From Heyndrickxia sporothermodurans (GTDB lineage Bacteria > Bacillota > Bacilli > Bacillales > Bacillaceae_C): a stretch of 38,767 nt of DNA. Made by a program: the position numbers and the translations under genes. The stretch lies in assembly GCF_016785185.1 (NCBI RefSeq), contig NZ_JAEKDY010000025.1; one strand, given 5' to 3'. The first letter of the stretch is position 1, and each line of letters opens with the position of its first letter. Below, piece after piece: positions 15,549 to 23,456 of the stretch. The notes below the pieces were generated by a model. That model did not search any database. It was given only the letters and a program-made list of their open reading frames with translations, and was not told the origin of the DNA.

Positions 15549-15791
15549 TTATCTATATGGTACATATGGGAATGCATTCGCACCGTAACCCCCATATTGC
15601 GGGTATGGATATGGTTGTGGATACGGATACGGCTGCGGGTATGGTAGTGGATAAGGACGTGGTCTAAATATCGCACTACCTAATCCACCACCAATAAGCC
15701 CGCCAATAAATCCCCCTACTAGTGGGGCGCCAAAAAGAAAAGGAAACATTCTCGAATTTTGAGGGATGGGTGCCTGTCGATAATAATACAT
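15549..15791 (-). CDS. Small glycine-zipper / PYPQ-repeat protein, probable spore coat protein
   Basis: 80 residues from the ATG at 15791 (AAAGGAGGTATACCT just upstream; the longer frame to 15935 has no support). N-terminal MYYYRQAP, then a glycine-rich hydrophobic hairpin (PLVGGFIGGLIGGGLGSAIF) that can insert in or associate with membranes. Six or so PYP/PYPQ repeats and the tail FPYVPYR follow. The repeat tract and small size resemble spore coat or exosporium proteins. It sits just downstream of the pepA terminator. Confidence 0.65.
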   Translation of the reverse strand: MYYYRQAPIPQNSRMFPFLFGAPLVGGFIGGLIGGGLGSAIFRPRPYPLPYPQPYPYPQPYPYPQYGGYGANAFPYVPYR

Positions 15792-15917
15792 TAGGTATAC
15801 CTCCTTTTTAGAGACACTCTTTATATTTTTATGCGAGTTAAGGGCGAATGGCATGGGCAAACGCGATTTTGGATAGGCTTTTAACTGCCCAAATATACGT
15901 GAAAGGTCACGGATATT

Positions 15918-15947
15918 AAAAAAAACCGTAATCATACGGTTTTTTTT
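15918..15947. terminator. Terminator of pepA
   Basis: A run plus AACCGTA, loop ATCA, TACGGTT plus T run: a perfect 13-bp stem. It lies 9 bp beyond the pepA stop on the minus strand. Confidence 0.9.
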
Positions 15948-15955
15948 GACTCGAA

Positions 15956-17458
15956 TTATTTGATTGGTTCAAATCTTTCCACAAGTAAGGCCAATGTACG
16001 AACCATAACTCCGGTTGCACCGGAAGGCCCCAAATCGTACTCTTTACTAGTAACGGCTGTTCCGGCAATATCTAAATGGACCCATGGGGTATCTTCTGCA
16101 AATTCTCCGACAAAAGCACCTCCCATAATTGCATGACCCTCACTGCCTGGGGAATTATTTAAGTCCGCAATTTTGCTTCCGCGAACCCGTTTTTTATCAT
16201 TTTCAGTTAGTGGCAGGCGCCAAATAAATTCGCCGGATTCACTTGATGCTTCTAATACTTGTTCAAAAAATCCTTCATGATTAGTTAAAGCACCTGTTTT
16301 ATCAAGGCCAAGCGCAGTAATAACACCACCTGTTAATGTAGCGACATCAACTAAATAGTTTGCCCCATGATGTTTCGCATAAGTAATAGCATCTGCTAAT
16401 GCTAATCTACCTTCTGCATCAGTATTCAATACTTCGATCGTTTTTCCACTCATAGATGTAATGACATCGTCCGGCTTAAATGCTGAACCACTAATCATAT
16501 TATCTGTAGAAGGAATAACCGCTACAACGTTTTGCTCAGGTCTTAGCTCGCCAATGATCTCCATTGCCCCTAGAACAGCAGCGGCACCGCCCATATCGGT
16601 TTTCATCCCAACGATACCGGCTTTTGTTTTTAATGAATATCCCCCAGTATCAAAGGTAACTCCTTTGCCGACGAGACCGATAACATCTTTCCATTCTTCT
16701 TTCCCTTGATATTTTAGCACAATCATTTTTGGAGGCTCTGTGGATCCTTGGTTTACAGCTAAAAAAGCACCCATTCCCAATTTTTCCATTTCTTCTTTTT
16801 CAAGGATTTCTACTTCAAATTCATATTTTTTTGCTACTTCTTCAGCATAATGAGCTAGCTCTGTAGCTGTTAGCATATTACCGGGAAGATTGACTAGCGT
16901 ACGTGCGGAGTTTGTTGCTTTCCCGAATGCATATCCAACTGTCAATGCCGCCTCAATCTCATCTTTGTCTGCTTCCGTGAAAATACTTAATTGTTCTATT
17001 TTCTTCTCCGGTTCATTCGATTTTTGTTTATATCCGGCAAATTCGTATGTGGCTAATGCAAAAGCTTCACTTAATGCATTTGCCACATCATCATGGGAAA
17101 GCGATTCCGTTACAAACGTATCAAGGGCGACAGCGGCTGATTGTAATCGATTCTTATTGACAAATTTAAATGCCTTTCCAAACGCCTCTTTTATTTCGTC
17201 AAATTTTAAGTCTTTCTCTTTTCCTAAACCGATAAATACTAAACGTTTAGAAGCAATTTTTCCCAATGTATGTACTTTTGATATTTCCTTTAATTTAGCT
17301 GATAAATCTCCTGATTTAACAAGCTCAGTCAAGCCGTTTTCAAATTTTGCATCCAACTCTGTTAAAATTCCAGAAAACTTTTCAGGAGTATCCTTTAAAC
17401 CGATTAGTAAACATTCCTGACTGTCATTAAAAGGATTTGAACTACTAATATTAAACAT
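15956..17458 (-). CDS. pepA: Leucyl aminopeptidase PepA (YuiE), M17 family
   Basis: 500 residues, full length for the M17 family. The C-terminal two thirds carry the two-metal site: VGKGVTFDTGG with K265 and D270, GMKTDMGG around D288, and the signature NTDAEGR at 345-351. The N-terminal macro-like domain is less conserved. It removes N-terminal leucine and other residues from peptides; cytoplasmic, hexameric in characterised relatives. The start ATG at 17458 is preceded by GGAGGTG. It lies downstream of yuiC and separated from it by a terminator. In B. subtilis the orthologue is yuiE at the same place in the yui cluster. Confidence 0.95.
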   Translation of the reverse strand: MFNISSSNPFNDSQECLLIGLKDTPEKFSGILTELDAKFENGLTELVKSGDLSAKLKEISKVHTLGKIASKRLVFIGLGKEKDLKFDEIKEAFGKAFKFVNKNRLQSAAVALDTFVTESLSHDDVANALSEAFALATYEFAGYKQKSNEPEKKIEQLSIFTEADKDEIEAALTVGYAFGKATNSARTLVNLPGNMLTATELAHYAEEVAKKYEFEVEILEKEEMEKLGMGAFLAVNQGSTEPPKMIVLKYQGKEEWKDVIGLVGKGVTFDTGGYSLKTKAGIVGMKTDMGGAAAVLGAMEIIGELRPEQNVVAVIPSTDNMISGSAFKPDDVITSMSGKTIEVLNTDAEGRLALADAITYAKHHGANYLVDVATLTGGVITALGLDKTGALTNHEGFFEQVLEASSESGEFIWRLPLTENDKKRVRGSKIADLNNSPGSEGHAIMGGAFVGEFAEDTPWVHLDIAGTAVTSKEYDLGPSGATGVMVRTLALLVERFEPIK

Positions 17459-17549
17459 TCTAAAAACACCTCCATTGTTTATTATAGCGAAAAACTTTTA
17501 CAATAACATTGTTCACATATCAAAAATTAACTCAATTTTGAAAAGTCCC

Positions 17550-17585
17550 GAAAAATATAAAGTGGGCTGACATAATCAGCCCACT
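17550..17585 (-). terminator. Terminator of yuiC
   Basis: AGTGGGCTGA and TCAGCCCACT, perfect 10-bp stem with CATAA loop, followed on the minus strand by TTTATATTTTT. It lies just past the yuiC stop. Confidence 0.85.
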
Positions 17586-17590
17586 ACATT

Positions 17591-18307
17591 CTATTCTAAT
17601 TTTGTTTTTATATATTGTTGCCTAAACACTTGCATTGTCTTATCTTCATTTAGTTTTGTTAATTCTTTCTCGGTTAATTTTCCTTTACCTACTTCGACAA
17701 TATAAACTTCTACACTCTTCTTTCCCCATTGCTCATAAACATCGTTAACTGTTTCATAATATAGGTCCAACCTATTTCCTTTAATAGCAGATCCAGTATC
17801 GGCCACGACTCCATATCCATAACCTGGAATAAAAAGAATAGAACCTATCGGAAATACGTTTGTGTCTGCTGCAATCGTTGAATATAAATCCCTTTTTACT
17901 TTAACACCTGAATATGTAATACCATATTGTGGATCATTTGGATTTTTACCAGTTGATTCCACACCTGCTGTATAGCCAGTCGCCAAAACTTTTTTAGTAG
18001 GATATTTTGACCAATTAATCGCTTCTTCTAATTTTGGTATTGTCCCTTTTACAGATTCACTTGATGAAATTTTTGTAGTTGTCGCCACTGATTTTTTCAA
18101 TGATTTTAATGATAATCCAATTGATTTACTACTAAAATCGCGTTCTAATTTTTGATTACTATTTGATATTTTGCTACCCGATCCATAGACCATATCTGAA
18201 TCGAATGTTTCAGCCTTAACTCCAGAAATTGATTGAAATGTTGTTAAAACAGCACCTATAAATAAAATTGTCATAAGGAAACGCCTTAATATTTTTTTCA
18301 TATACAT
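17591..18307 (-). CDS. yuiC: YuiC-type secreted 3D-domain protein (lytic transglycosylase fold)
   Basis: 238 residues. Start ATG at 18307, ten bases after GGAGGAG; another in-frame ATG two codons later is less well spaced. Signal peptide about 1-32 (basic MKKILRR, hydrophobic FLMTILFIGAVLTTF). The C-terminal 3D domain (about 110-205) has TGYTAGVESTGK, YGITYSG, and VADTGSAIKGNRLDLYY with the three conserved aspartates. The middle is a Ser/Lys-rich linker. YuiC/Sps-like proteins cut peptidoglycan like MltA and act in stationary-phase survival or resuscitation. It probably acts in the cell wall. Neighbours yuiB and yuiA follow the B. subtilis order. Confidence 0.9.
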   Translation of the reverse strand: MYMKKILRRFLMTILFIGAVLTTFQSISGVKAETFDSDMVYGSGSKISNSNQKLERDFSSKSIGLSLKSLKKSVATTTKISSSESVKGTIPKLEEAINWSKYPTKKVLATGYTAGVESTGKNPNDPQYGITYSGVKVKRDLYSTIAADTNVFPIGSILFIPGYGYGVVADTGSAIKGNRLDLYYETVNDVYEQWGKKSVEVYIVEVGKGKLTEKELTKLNEDKTMQVFRQQYIKTKLE

Positions 18308-18450
18308 AGTTTTTCCACTCCTCCCAAATCTATTCCTTTCCTAAAACGATTTGAAATATTCATGGCGAGGAGAGAAAACTTAAAATTCAACCAATTTTGA
18401 ATAAAATTTTCAATAAAAAAAAAGCCTTTAAGAGGCTTAAAGAAACTATA

Positions 18451-18774
18451 TTAAAACATGCGATAACCTTTTTTACGTAAAATTTTCATAACCACTCCTG
18501 CTACGATTGCACCTATGAAACCACTTAATAATATCATAATGTCAGGTGCTAATAAGGCCGTTATCTTTTTTCCTAATTCATGAAAAGCATGACTTGAATT
18601 CGTGAAGTATTCAAGGAAACGAACATTATCAATAATCAAAATAGCAACAATTGGATAAACAATTGCCATTAACCATGTCATTCTTAATAGCATATTTAAA
18701 ATGAAACCAATGCCAAAGAAAAGAACAAAAAATAATAACATCGAAATAATTAAAACCGGTAATGCCATATGCAT
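18451..18774 (-). CDS. yuiB: YuiB-type membrane protein
   Basis: 107 residues from the ATG at 18774 (GGAGG ten bases upstream; the 18-codon longer frame lies on that site). Three hydrophobic segments: LPVLIISMLLFFVLFFGIGF, then MTWLMAIVYPIVAILIID, then IMILLSGFIGAIVAGVVM, ending ILRKKGYRMF. It is conserved in Bacillaceae between yuiC and yuiA. The function is unknown. An integral membrane protein, perhaps connected with the cell-wall protein YuiC by co-location. Codon use and length match the B. subtilis protein. Confidence 0.85.
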   Translation of the reverse strand: MHMALPVLIISMLLFFVLFFGIGFILNMLLRMTWLMAIVYPIVAILIIDNVRFLEYFTNSSHAFHELGKKITALLAPDIMILLSGFIGAIVAGVVMKILRKKGYRMF

Positions 18775-18954
18775 TCGAACACGTACCTCCAAATATTCAT
18801 TTCTCTCATAAAAATACACTAAATTCAAGTGTACTTAATGTTTTGGCACCCGTCAATAAAAGTGAAAGGTAAAGAAATGAACATTTTGTGTAAAGGGTTC
18901 ACTCAAAAATAAAAAGGCCCCATTCAGGAAGCCCTTCATCTATTTAACAATTTT

Positions 18955-19077
18955 CTATTTTTTCTTACCTGTACCGTCACAACACGGACATGTTTCAGAA
19001 CCGCCTAGAATGAGTTGAAAGTAACCTTTTCCAGAACAATATGTGCATTTTTTATTCTCCGCTGTAGCTATCTTCAT
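18955..19077 (-). CDS. yuiA: YuiA-type small zinc-ribbon/DnaJ-like Cys protein
   Basis: 40 residues, too short for a routine ORF cutoff. Start ATG at 19077 preceded by GAGGAG, stop TAG at 18955-18957. Two CxxCxGxG-like motifs: CTYCSGKG at residues 11-18 and CPCCDGTG at 30-37, the pattern of the DnaJ central zinc domain. It therefore probably binds one zinc ion. The basic tail KKK follows. In B. subtilis yuiA lies in the same position next to yuiB. It may be a tiny redox- or folding-linked protein; the function is not known. Confidence 0.85.
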   Translation of the reverse strand: MKIATAENKKCTYCSGKGYFQLILGGSETCPCCDGTGKKK

Positions 19078-19243
19078 TTTACTCAACTCCTCGTCTAAAA
19101 TTTTGTTTCTTAATTTTCTGATAATATATCACCTTTTCATAAAATGGTAAACAAGCGAATCGAGGGAAGAAAGCGCATACAACGACGGCTTTTCTTATTT
19201 TTCTTTCTATATCTCCTGAATACTGAATTTTTTAAAAATACGA

Positions 19244-19272
19244 AAAAGATGGATAAGTTACATCCATCTTTT
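19244..19272. terminator. Terminator of yumB
   Basis: AAAAGATGGAT and ATCCATCTTTT form a perfect 11-bp stem with a 7-base loop, 10 bp past the yumB stop on the minus strand. Confidence 0.85.
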
Positions 19273-19281
19273 CATTGCATA

Positions 19282-20499
19282 TTATAATAATTTAAATTTG
19301 CCCTTTTTCATCACTAATGAAGGACCACCAACCATAAATAATGCACGGTTATCAATCACTTTTTTCATGACCGAAGCCTTCGTACCTTTGATTTTCTTTC
19401 CAAAAACCACTCCGATTGCATCGTCTTCACCGAGTGAACAAACAGTACCTTTGTCATCAAAAACAAAGTTTTCGAGATCGTTTTTACCTTGGACAAGCTT
19501 CGCCACATTTCGCGCACAAACTTCCCCATGCTGCATAGCAATTTGGGCAGTAGGTGGATATGGACGATTAATTTCTTCGTTAATAATTAGCGAGCAATCA
19601 CCAATGACAAAAATATCTTCATAACCCGGAATACGAAGGTCATCGTTAACTTTAACTCTGCCACGCATCGTTTCAAATCCCGATTTATCAATAACGGAAT
19701 TACCGCGAACCCCTGCTGACCAAATAACGGTTCCAGCTTTTATCTCCTGTGGTTCTTCACCTTTTTTACCGAAGAACACACCTTCAGAAGTGACTTCTTG
19801 TACTGAATTACCGATATGGAATTCTACACCTTTACTTTCAAGTAATGCGATCGCATAGTTGACTAGATCACGATCAAATTGTGGCAATACCATAGGGGAA
19901 GCTTCAATACAAGTTATTCTTACTTTTTTAGCATCAATATCGTATTCTTCACATAGTTCAGGGATACGATTTGTTAATTCACCTAAAAATTCAATACCTG
20001 TAAATCCTGCCCCACCGACAACAATTGATAATCGTTTTTCATCTTTTTCTACTTCCGTGTTGTATGTTGCGAATTGGTATTCGATGTGTTCACGAATTTG
20101 TCTTGCTGCATTTACATTTGTGATTGCAAATGCATATTTGTCTAAACCTTTAATGCCAAATGTTTCTGAATCAGAACCAAGAGAAATGACTAAATAATCA
20201 TATTCCACTTCACCATTTGCAAGAATTACTTTCTTTTCTTCCGGATTTACTTTTTCAATTGTAGCTTGAATAAATTCAACTTTTGCCGGATTTATGACAT
20301 TTTTAATATCATAACGTACTCGATCATGATGGAGAGTACCTGCTGACGCCTCATGAAGCCATGTCGTTTCATAATGATATTTATTTTTATTGATTAAAAT
20401 TATCTCAGCATCATTCGTCCCTAATAATTTTTGTAAACGAGTTACAGTCATTAATCCGCCATAACCTGCACCCAAAATAACAACTCTTGGCTTTCTCAC
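19282..20499 (-). CDS. yumB: Type II NADH dehydrogenase YumB
   Basis: 405 residues, single-subunit NADH:menaquinone oxidoreductase. FAD-binding Rossmann motif VVILGAGYGGL near residues 6-16; second dinucleotide (NADH) motif IVVGGAGFTGIEFLGEL near 160-176; FAD-pyrophosphate motif DIFVIGDCS near 310-318, and AQIAMQHGEVCARN for quinone-site helices. Start is GTG at 20499, with AAAGGTGGAA eight bases upstream. A promoter can be placed: TTGCAT, 16 bp, TATAAA on the minus strand. A candidate Rex site (20573-20590) sits immediately upstream. Peripheral on the inner membrane face. It is divergent from yumC. Confidence 0.93.
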   Translation of the reverse strand: MRKPRVVILGAGYGGLMTVTRLQKLLGTNDAEIILINKNKYHYETTWLHEASAGTLHHDRVRYDIKNVINPAKVEFIQATIEKVNPEEKKVILANGEVEYDYLVISLGSDSETFGIKGLDKYAFAITNVNAARQIREHIEYQFATYNTEVEKDEKRLSIVVGGAGFTGIEFLGELTNRIPELCEEYDIDAKKVRITCIEASPMVLPQFDRDLVNYAIALLESKGVEFHIGNSVQEVTSEGVFFGKKGEEPQEIKAGTVIWSAGVRGNSVIDKSGFETMRGRVKVNDDLRIPGYEDIFVIGDCSLIINEEINRPYPPTAQIAMQHGEVCARNVAKLVQGKNDLENFVFDDKGTVCSLGEDDAIGVVFGKKIKGTKASVMKKVIDNRALFMVGGPSLVMKKGKFKLL

Positions 20500-20572
20500 A
20501 GTATCAATTCCACCTTTTAATTTTTTAGTGATGGTATTTATAGCTTACCACCATAAATATGCAAAAAAACAT

Positions 20573-20590
20573 TTGTGATATATTTCACTA
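20573..20590. promoter_or_regulatory. Candidate Rex operator upstream of yumB
   Basis: TTGTGAT, ATAT, TTCACTA: matches the Rex consensus TTGTGAA-N4-TTCACAA at 12 of 14 fixed positions. It is next to the -35 of the yumB promoter. Rex represses NADH dehydrogenase genes when NADH is low relative to NAD in B. subtilis, so the location fits. It is 74 bp upstream of the yumB start codon. Confidence 0.65.
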
Positions 20591-20843
20591 ATGAATACAT
20601 AGTAAAATAAGGCTTTGTTAAACTAACTACATTATTAACTAAGCCCCATATAAAAATTGTCATAAAAAATTAATATTATCCACACCTAATAATATTCCTT
20701 TTGCAGGTCTTTTTCAATATCTATTTAGGAAAAATGAAACTTAGAAAAATTCCAAAAACGGTACCCAAAATGCTAACATTAGATTATATGATTTTGGATG
20801 TGATATTATGGAATTGAAATTATATGATGTGGAGGGAATTTTT

Positions 20844-21842
20844 TTGAAGGAAGATCAAAAAATTTATGATATAACGATTATTGGCGGAGGACCTACTGGA
20901 TTGTTCACCGCATTTTACGGAGGTATGCGTCAAGCAAGTGTGAAGATCATTGAAAGTCTGCCTCAATTAGGTGGACAGCTTACCGCATTATATCCGGAAA
21001 AATATATTTATGATGTTGCCGGATTCCCAAAAATTAAAGCACATGATTTAGTTAATAATTTAAAAGAACAAATTGCCATGTTCTCACCTACTATATGTCT
21101 TGAACAAGCTGTTGAAAATGTTGAAAAACAAGAGGATGAAGTATTTAAACTGACGACAGATAAAGAAATCCATTACTCCAAAACAATCATCATAACTGCT
21201 GGTGTTGGTGCATTCCAACCACGTCGTTTAGAATTGGAAAATGCTGCTCAATATGAAGGAAAGAATTTACACTATTTTGTTGAGGATCTTCAAAGCTTTG
21301 CAGGTCAAAAAGTAGCGATATTAGGTGGTGGAGACTCCGCTGTTGACTGGGCATTAATGTTAGAACCAATTGCTGAAAAAGTTTCCTTAATTCACCGTCG
21401 CGATAAGTTCCGTGCTCATGAGCACAGTGTTGAAACATTGCGTAATTCTAAAGTTGAGATTGTCACTCCATTTGTTCCAGTAGAATTAGTTGGCGATGAA
21501 AATCAAGCAAAACAGCTAGTCCTAGAAGAAGTTCGTGGTGACAAAAAAGAAACAGTTGATTTTGACTCACTAATCGTCAATTACGGATTCGTTTCTTCTC
21601 TTGGTCCAATTAAAGATTGGGGCATTGAAATTGAGAAAAATTCAATCGTTGTTAACTCGAAAATGGAAACGAACATTCCAGGAATCTATGCAGCTGGAGA
21701 TATTTGTACATTTGAAGGAAAAATAAAATTAATAGCAACTGGTTTTGGTGAAGCCCCTACCGCTGTAAGTAACGCCAAAGCTTACATAGATCCAAAAGCC
21801 CGCTTGCAGCCAATGCACAGTACGTCATTATTTCCGTCATAA
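20844..21842 (+). CDS. yumC: Ferredoxin/flavodoxin-NADP+ reductase YumC
   Basis: 332 residues from the TTG at 20844, placed by GTGGAGGGAA six bases upstream; this gives the length of B. subtilis YumC. The ATG at 20808 is in frame but lacks a site. Thioredoxin-reductase-like flavoprotein: FAD motif ITIIGGGPTGLFTAFYGG near 9-26, NADPH motif VAILGGGDSAVDWALML near 155-171, and FAD C-terminal motif GIYAAGDICTF near 282-292. The CxxC active site of thioredoxin reductases is absent, as expected for this group. It reduces ferredoxin or flavodoxin with NADPH. Next to it lie Fe-S cluster assembly genes. Confidence 0.95.
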   Translation: MKEDQKIYDITIIGGGPTGLFTAFYGGMRQASVKIIESLPQLGGQLTALYPEKYIYDVAGFPKIKAHDLVNNLKEQIAMFSPTICLEQAVENVEKQEDEVFKLTTDKEIHYSKTIIITAGVGAFQPRRLELENAAQYEGKNLHYFVEDLQSFAGQKVAILGGGDSAVDWALMLEPIAEKVSLIHRRDKFRAHEHSVETLRNSKVEIVTPFVPVELVGDENQAKQLVLEEVRGDKKETVDFDSLIVNYGFVSSLGPIKDWGIEIEKNSIVVNSKMETNIPGIYAAGDICTFEGKIKLIATGFGEAPTAVSNAKAYIDPKARLQPMHSTSLFPS

Positions 21843-21845
21843 GAA

Positions 21846-21870
21846 AAACCTAGGATTTTTTCCTAGGTTT
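21846..21870. terminator. Terminator after yumC / yutM
   Basis: AAACCTAGGA and TCCTAGGTTT form a perfect 10-bp stem with a TTTTT loop, between the convergent yumC and yutM genes. T-rich on the right side. Confidence 0.8.
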
Positions 21871-21875
21871 CCTTT

Positions 21876-22238
21876 TTAACAATTCTCCGGTGTTCCAGCT
21901 ACCTTCGCTGTTCTAAACGATGATCCACAACCGCAAGATGCGATCGCATTCGGATTATCGATGGTAAAGCCGCCGCCCATAAGAGATTGCTTATAATCAA
22001 TTTTTGTTCCTTGAAGTATTGGTGCACTTTCTTTATCGACAAGAATAGCTATTCCATGTTGGCTATCTTCCATATCTTCCGCTTTTTTCTCTTGATCAAA
22101 GCCCATTCCGTAAGATAGTCCTGTACATCCGCCACCATTGACTGATACGCGTAGGAATGACCCTTCTTCTTCGTTTTGCTTCATCATATCTTTTATTTGA
22201 AGAGCTGCTGCTTCAGTAATCACTACAACATTTGTCAT
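21876..22238 (-). CDS. yutM: Fe-S cluster assembly A-type carrier YutM (HesB/IscA family)
   Basis: 120 residues. HesB/IscA domain with the three cluster-ligating cysteines C38 (GGGCTGLSYGM), C102 and C104 (ASCGCGSSF). The spacing is classical for A-type carriers, which pass Fe-S clusters to target proteins. The conserved NGGGCTG loop and the C-terminal CGC are the only invariant parts. Start ATG at 22238 follows GGAGGTG. Cytoplasmic. It lies among yumC, yuzB, yuzD and yutI, a cluster of redox and Fe-S genes. In B. subtilis the orthologue yutM is also called erpA-like. Confidence 0.93.
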   Translation of the reverse strand: MTNVVVITEAAALQIKDMMKQNEEEGSFLRVSVNGGGCTGLSYGMGFDQEKKAEDMEDSQHGIAILVDKESAPILQGTKIDYKQSLMGGGFTIDNPNAIASCGCGSSFRTAKVAGTPENC

Positions 22239-22366
22239 TTTTCCACCTCCATAATAAATGTTATCTATCCATTCTATGCTTATTTGAATATTTATTTTAT
22301 ATTATATACCCTATAAACACTGTACTCAACCTTTACGCTTTTGATAGTCTGATGATAAATGTTAAA

Positions 22367-22398
22367 CGAAAAAGAGGCTATAAATAGCCCCCTTTTCG
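22367..22398. terminator. Terminator of yuzB
   Basis: CGAAAAAGAGGCTA and TAGCCCCCTTTTCG pair (about 12 of 14) around TAAA. On the minus strand a T-rich run follows the stem (TTTTTCG). It ends 4 bp from the yuzB stop. Confidence 0.7.
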
Positions 22399-22401
22399 CT
22401 T

Positions 22402-22638
22402 TTAAAACATCGGATTTTCTTCTAAATATTTATATATATTTTCGACGAGCTCTTCTGAAGTTTCACCTTTTACATATTCTCCATTTACAAGCGCAAAAGG
22501 TGCCATTCCACAAAGATCGCAATAGTCTAAGCAGCTATATTCTACAATATCCAGATTTGGATCTTCTTCTAGAATTTCAAGAGCCTTAAATGCTCCACTT
22601 GCAAGATTGCTCGCACAAAACTCTATTATAGGATTCAA
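22402..22638 (-). CDS. yuzB: YuzB-type small Cys protein (DUF1450)
   Basis: 78 residues, DUF1450. Four cysteines at C8, C36, C40 and C43 (FCASN; SCLDYCDLC). This looks like a thioredoxin-fold [2Fe-2S] ferredoxin or a metal site with one N-terminal and three clustered ligands. The rest (ALVNGEYVKGETSEELVENIYKYL) is a typical thioredoxin-like C-terminal half. Start ATG at 22638; the site GAGGTGA is upstream. It is next to the Fe-S carrier yutM and NifU-like yutI, which supports an Fe-S role. The family has no firm function. Confidence 0.88.
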   Translation of the reverse strand: MNPIIEFCASNLASGAFKALEILEEDPNLDIVEYSCLDYCDLCGMAPFALVNGEYVKGETSEELVENIYKYLEENPMF

Positions 22639-22696
22639 AGATAGTCACCTCACTACCAAGGTTTATCCTACCCTTTTTCATCCTAACAGTCAATTA

Positions 22697-23032
22697 TTAT
22701 AGACCTTCGTTCACAGGCGAATAGCCGTATTTTTCCAATTCGGCATAAATAGTTTTTAATCGTGGGTTTCCTTCTCCAACAATCTTACCTTCCAATGTAA
22801 CAACAGGATAGAACATATCCTCTTCAATTACTTTCTCAGCAAAGCGTTTAACACTTTCTTCTTCGGGTGGATTATAAATATCAATTAAACGCATCGTAAC
22901 TGGTTGATTTGGATATTTTCGAGAAATGGCCGCTTCTAACCATTCAAATGTGTCCCTTGAAGACGGTAAATTCACACAGCTTGCACAAATGATTTCTGCA
23001 CCGTATATAATAAGTTCCGCTTGTTTTTTCAT
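22697..23032 (-). CDS. yuzD: YuzD-type thioredoxin-like protein (DUF1462)
   Basis: 111 residues from the ATG at 23032 (AAAGGGGAG 11 bases upstream); the frame extends 13 codons further to 23071 without a better site. Thioredoxin-like DUF1462: a CxxC at C16-C19 (IICASC) directly after the first beta strand, cis-proline-like FYPVVTLEGKIVGEGNPRL near 85-100. The likely role is a disulfide or metal-transfer partner. It is divergent from yutI and shares about 130 bp of promoter DNA with it. Confidence 0.88.
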   Translation of the reverse strand: MKKQAELIIYGAEIICASCVNLPSSRDTFEWLEAAISRKYPNQPVTMRLIDIYNPPEEESVKRFAEKVIEEDMFYPVVTLEGKIVGEGNPRLKTIYAELEKYGYSPVNEGL

Positions 23033-23167
23033 CTTATTTAATTCTCCCCTTTCTATTATTGTACACAACATTTGGAAAATGAAAAGGGGGTAACGAATGA
23101 AGTTAGATAGATAGATTTTTTTTCAATTACTGATTATAATAGGAGTATGGAAAGGAGTCGATATTCG

Positions 23168-23404
23168 ATGTCAGAACCAACTATCATTGAAAAAGTTCAA
23201 GAAGTATTAGATAAATTACGCCCGTTCTTATTACGTGATGGCGGCGACTGTGAGTTAGTCGATGTTGAAGATGGGATTGTTAAGCTTCGCCTTTTAGGTG
23301 CATGCGGTACATGCCCAAGTTCAACTATTACACTTAAAGCCGGTATTGAACGTGCATTATTCGAAGAGGTTCCTGGTGTAGTAGAAGTAGAACAAGTTTT
23401 TTAA
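23168..23404 (+). CDS. yutI: NifU C-terminal-domain Fe-S scaffold YutI (Nfu type)
   Basis: 78 residues from the ATG at 23168; GGAAAGGAG lies 11 bases upstream. The ATG at 23147 would give 7 extra codons but is inside that site. One Nfu domain: VLDKLRPFLLRDGGDCELVD, then GACGTCPSSTITLKAGIE with the CxxC that holds a [4Fe-4S] cluster between two subunits, then EVPGVVEVEQVF. Carrier/scaffold for Fe-S clusters, complementing the SUF system. Terminator at 23412-23438. It is divergent from yuzD and convergent with yutH. Confidence 0.93.
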   Translation: MSEPTIIEKVQEVLDKLRPFLLRDGGDCELVDVEDGIVKLRLLGACGTCPSSTITLKAGIERALFEEVPGVVEVEQVF

Positions 23405-23411
23405 TATTAAG

Positions 23412-23438
23412 AGCGATTCAAGTTGAATCGCTTTTTAT
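23412..23438 (+). terminator. Terminator of yutI
   Basis: AGCGATTCA and TGAATCGCT (9-bp stem, 3-base loop) followed by TTTTATTTTTG. It lies 7 bp past the yutI stop. Confidence 0.9.
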
Positions 23439-23456
23439 TTTTGTAAAAAAAACCTT

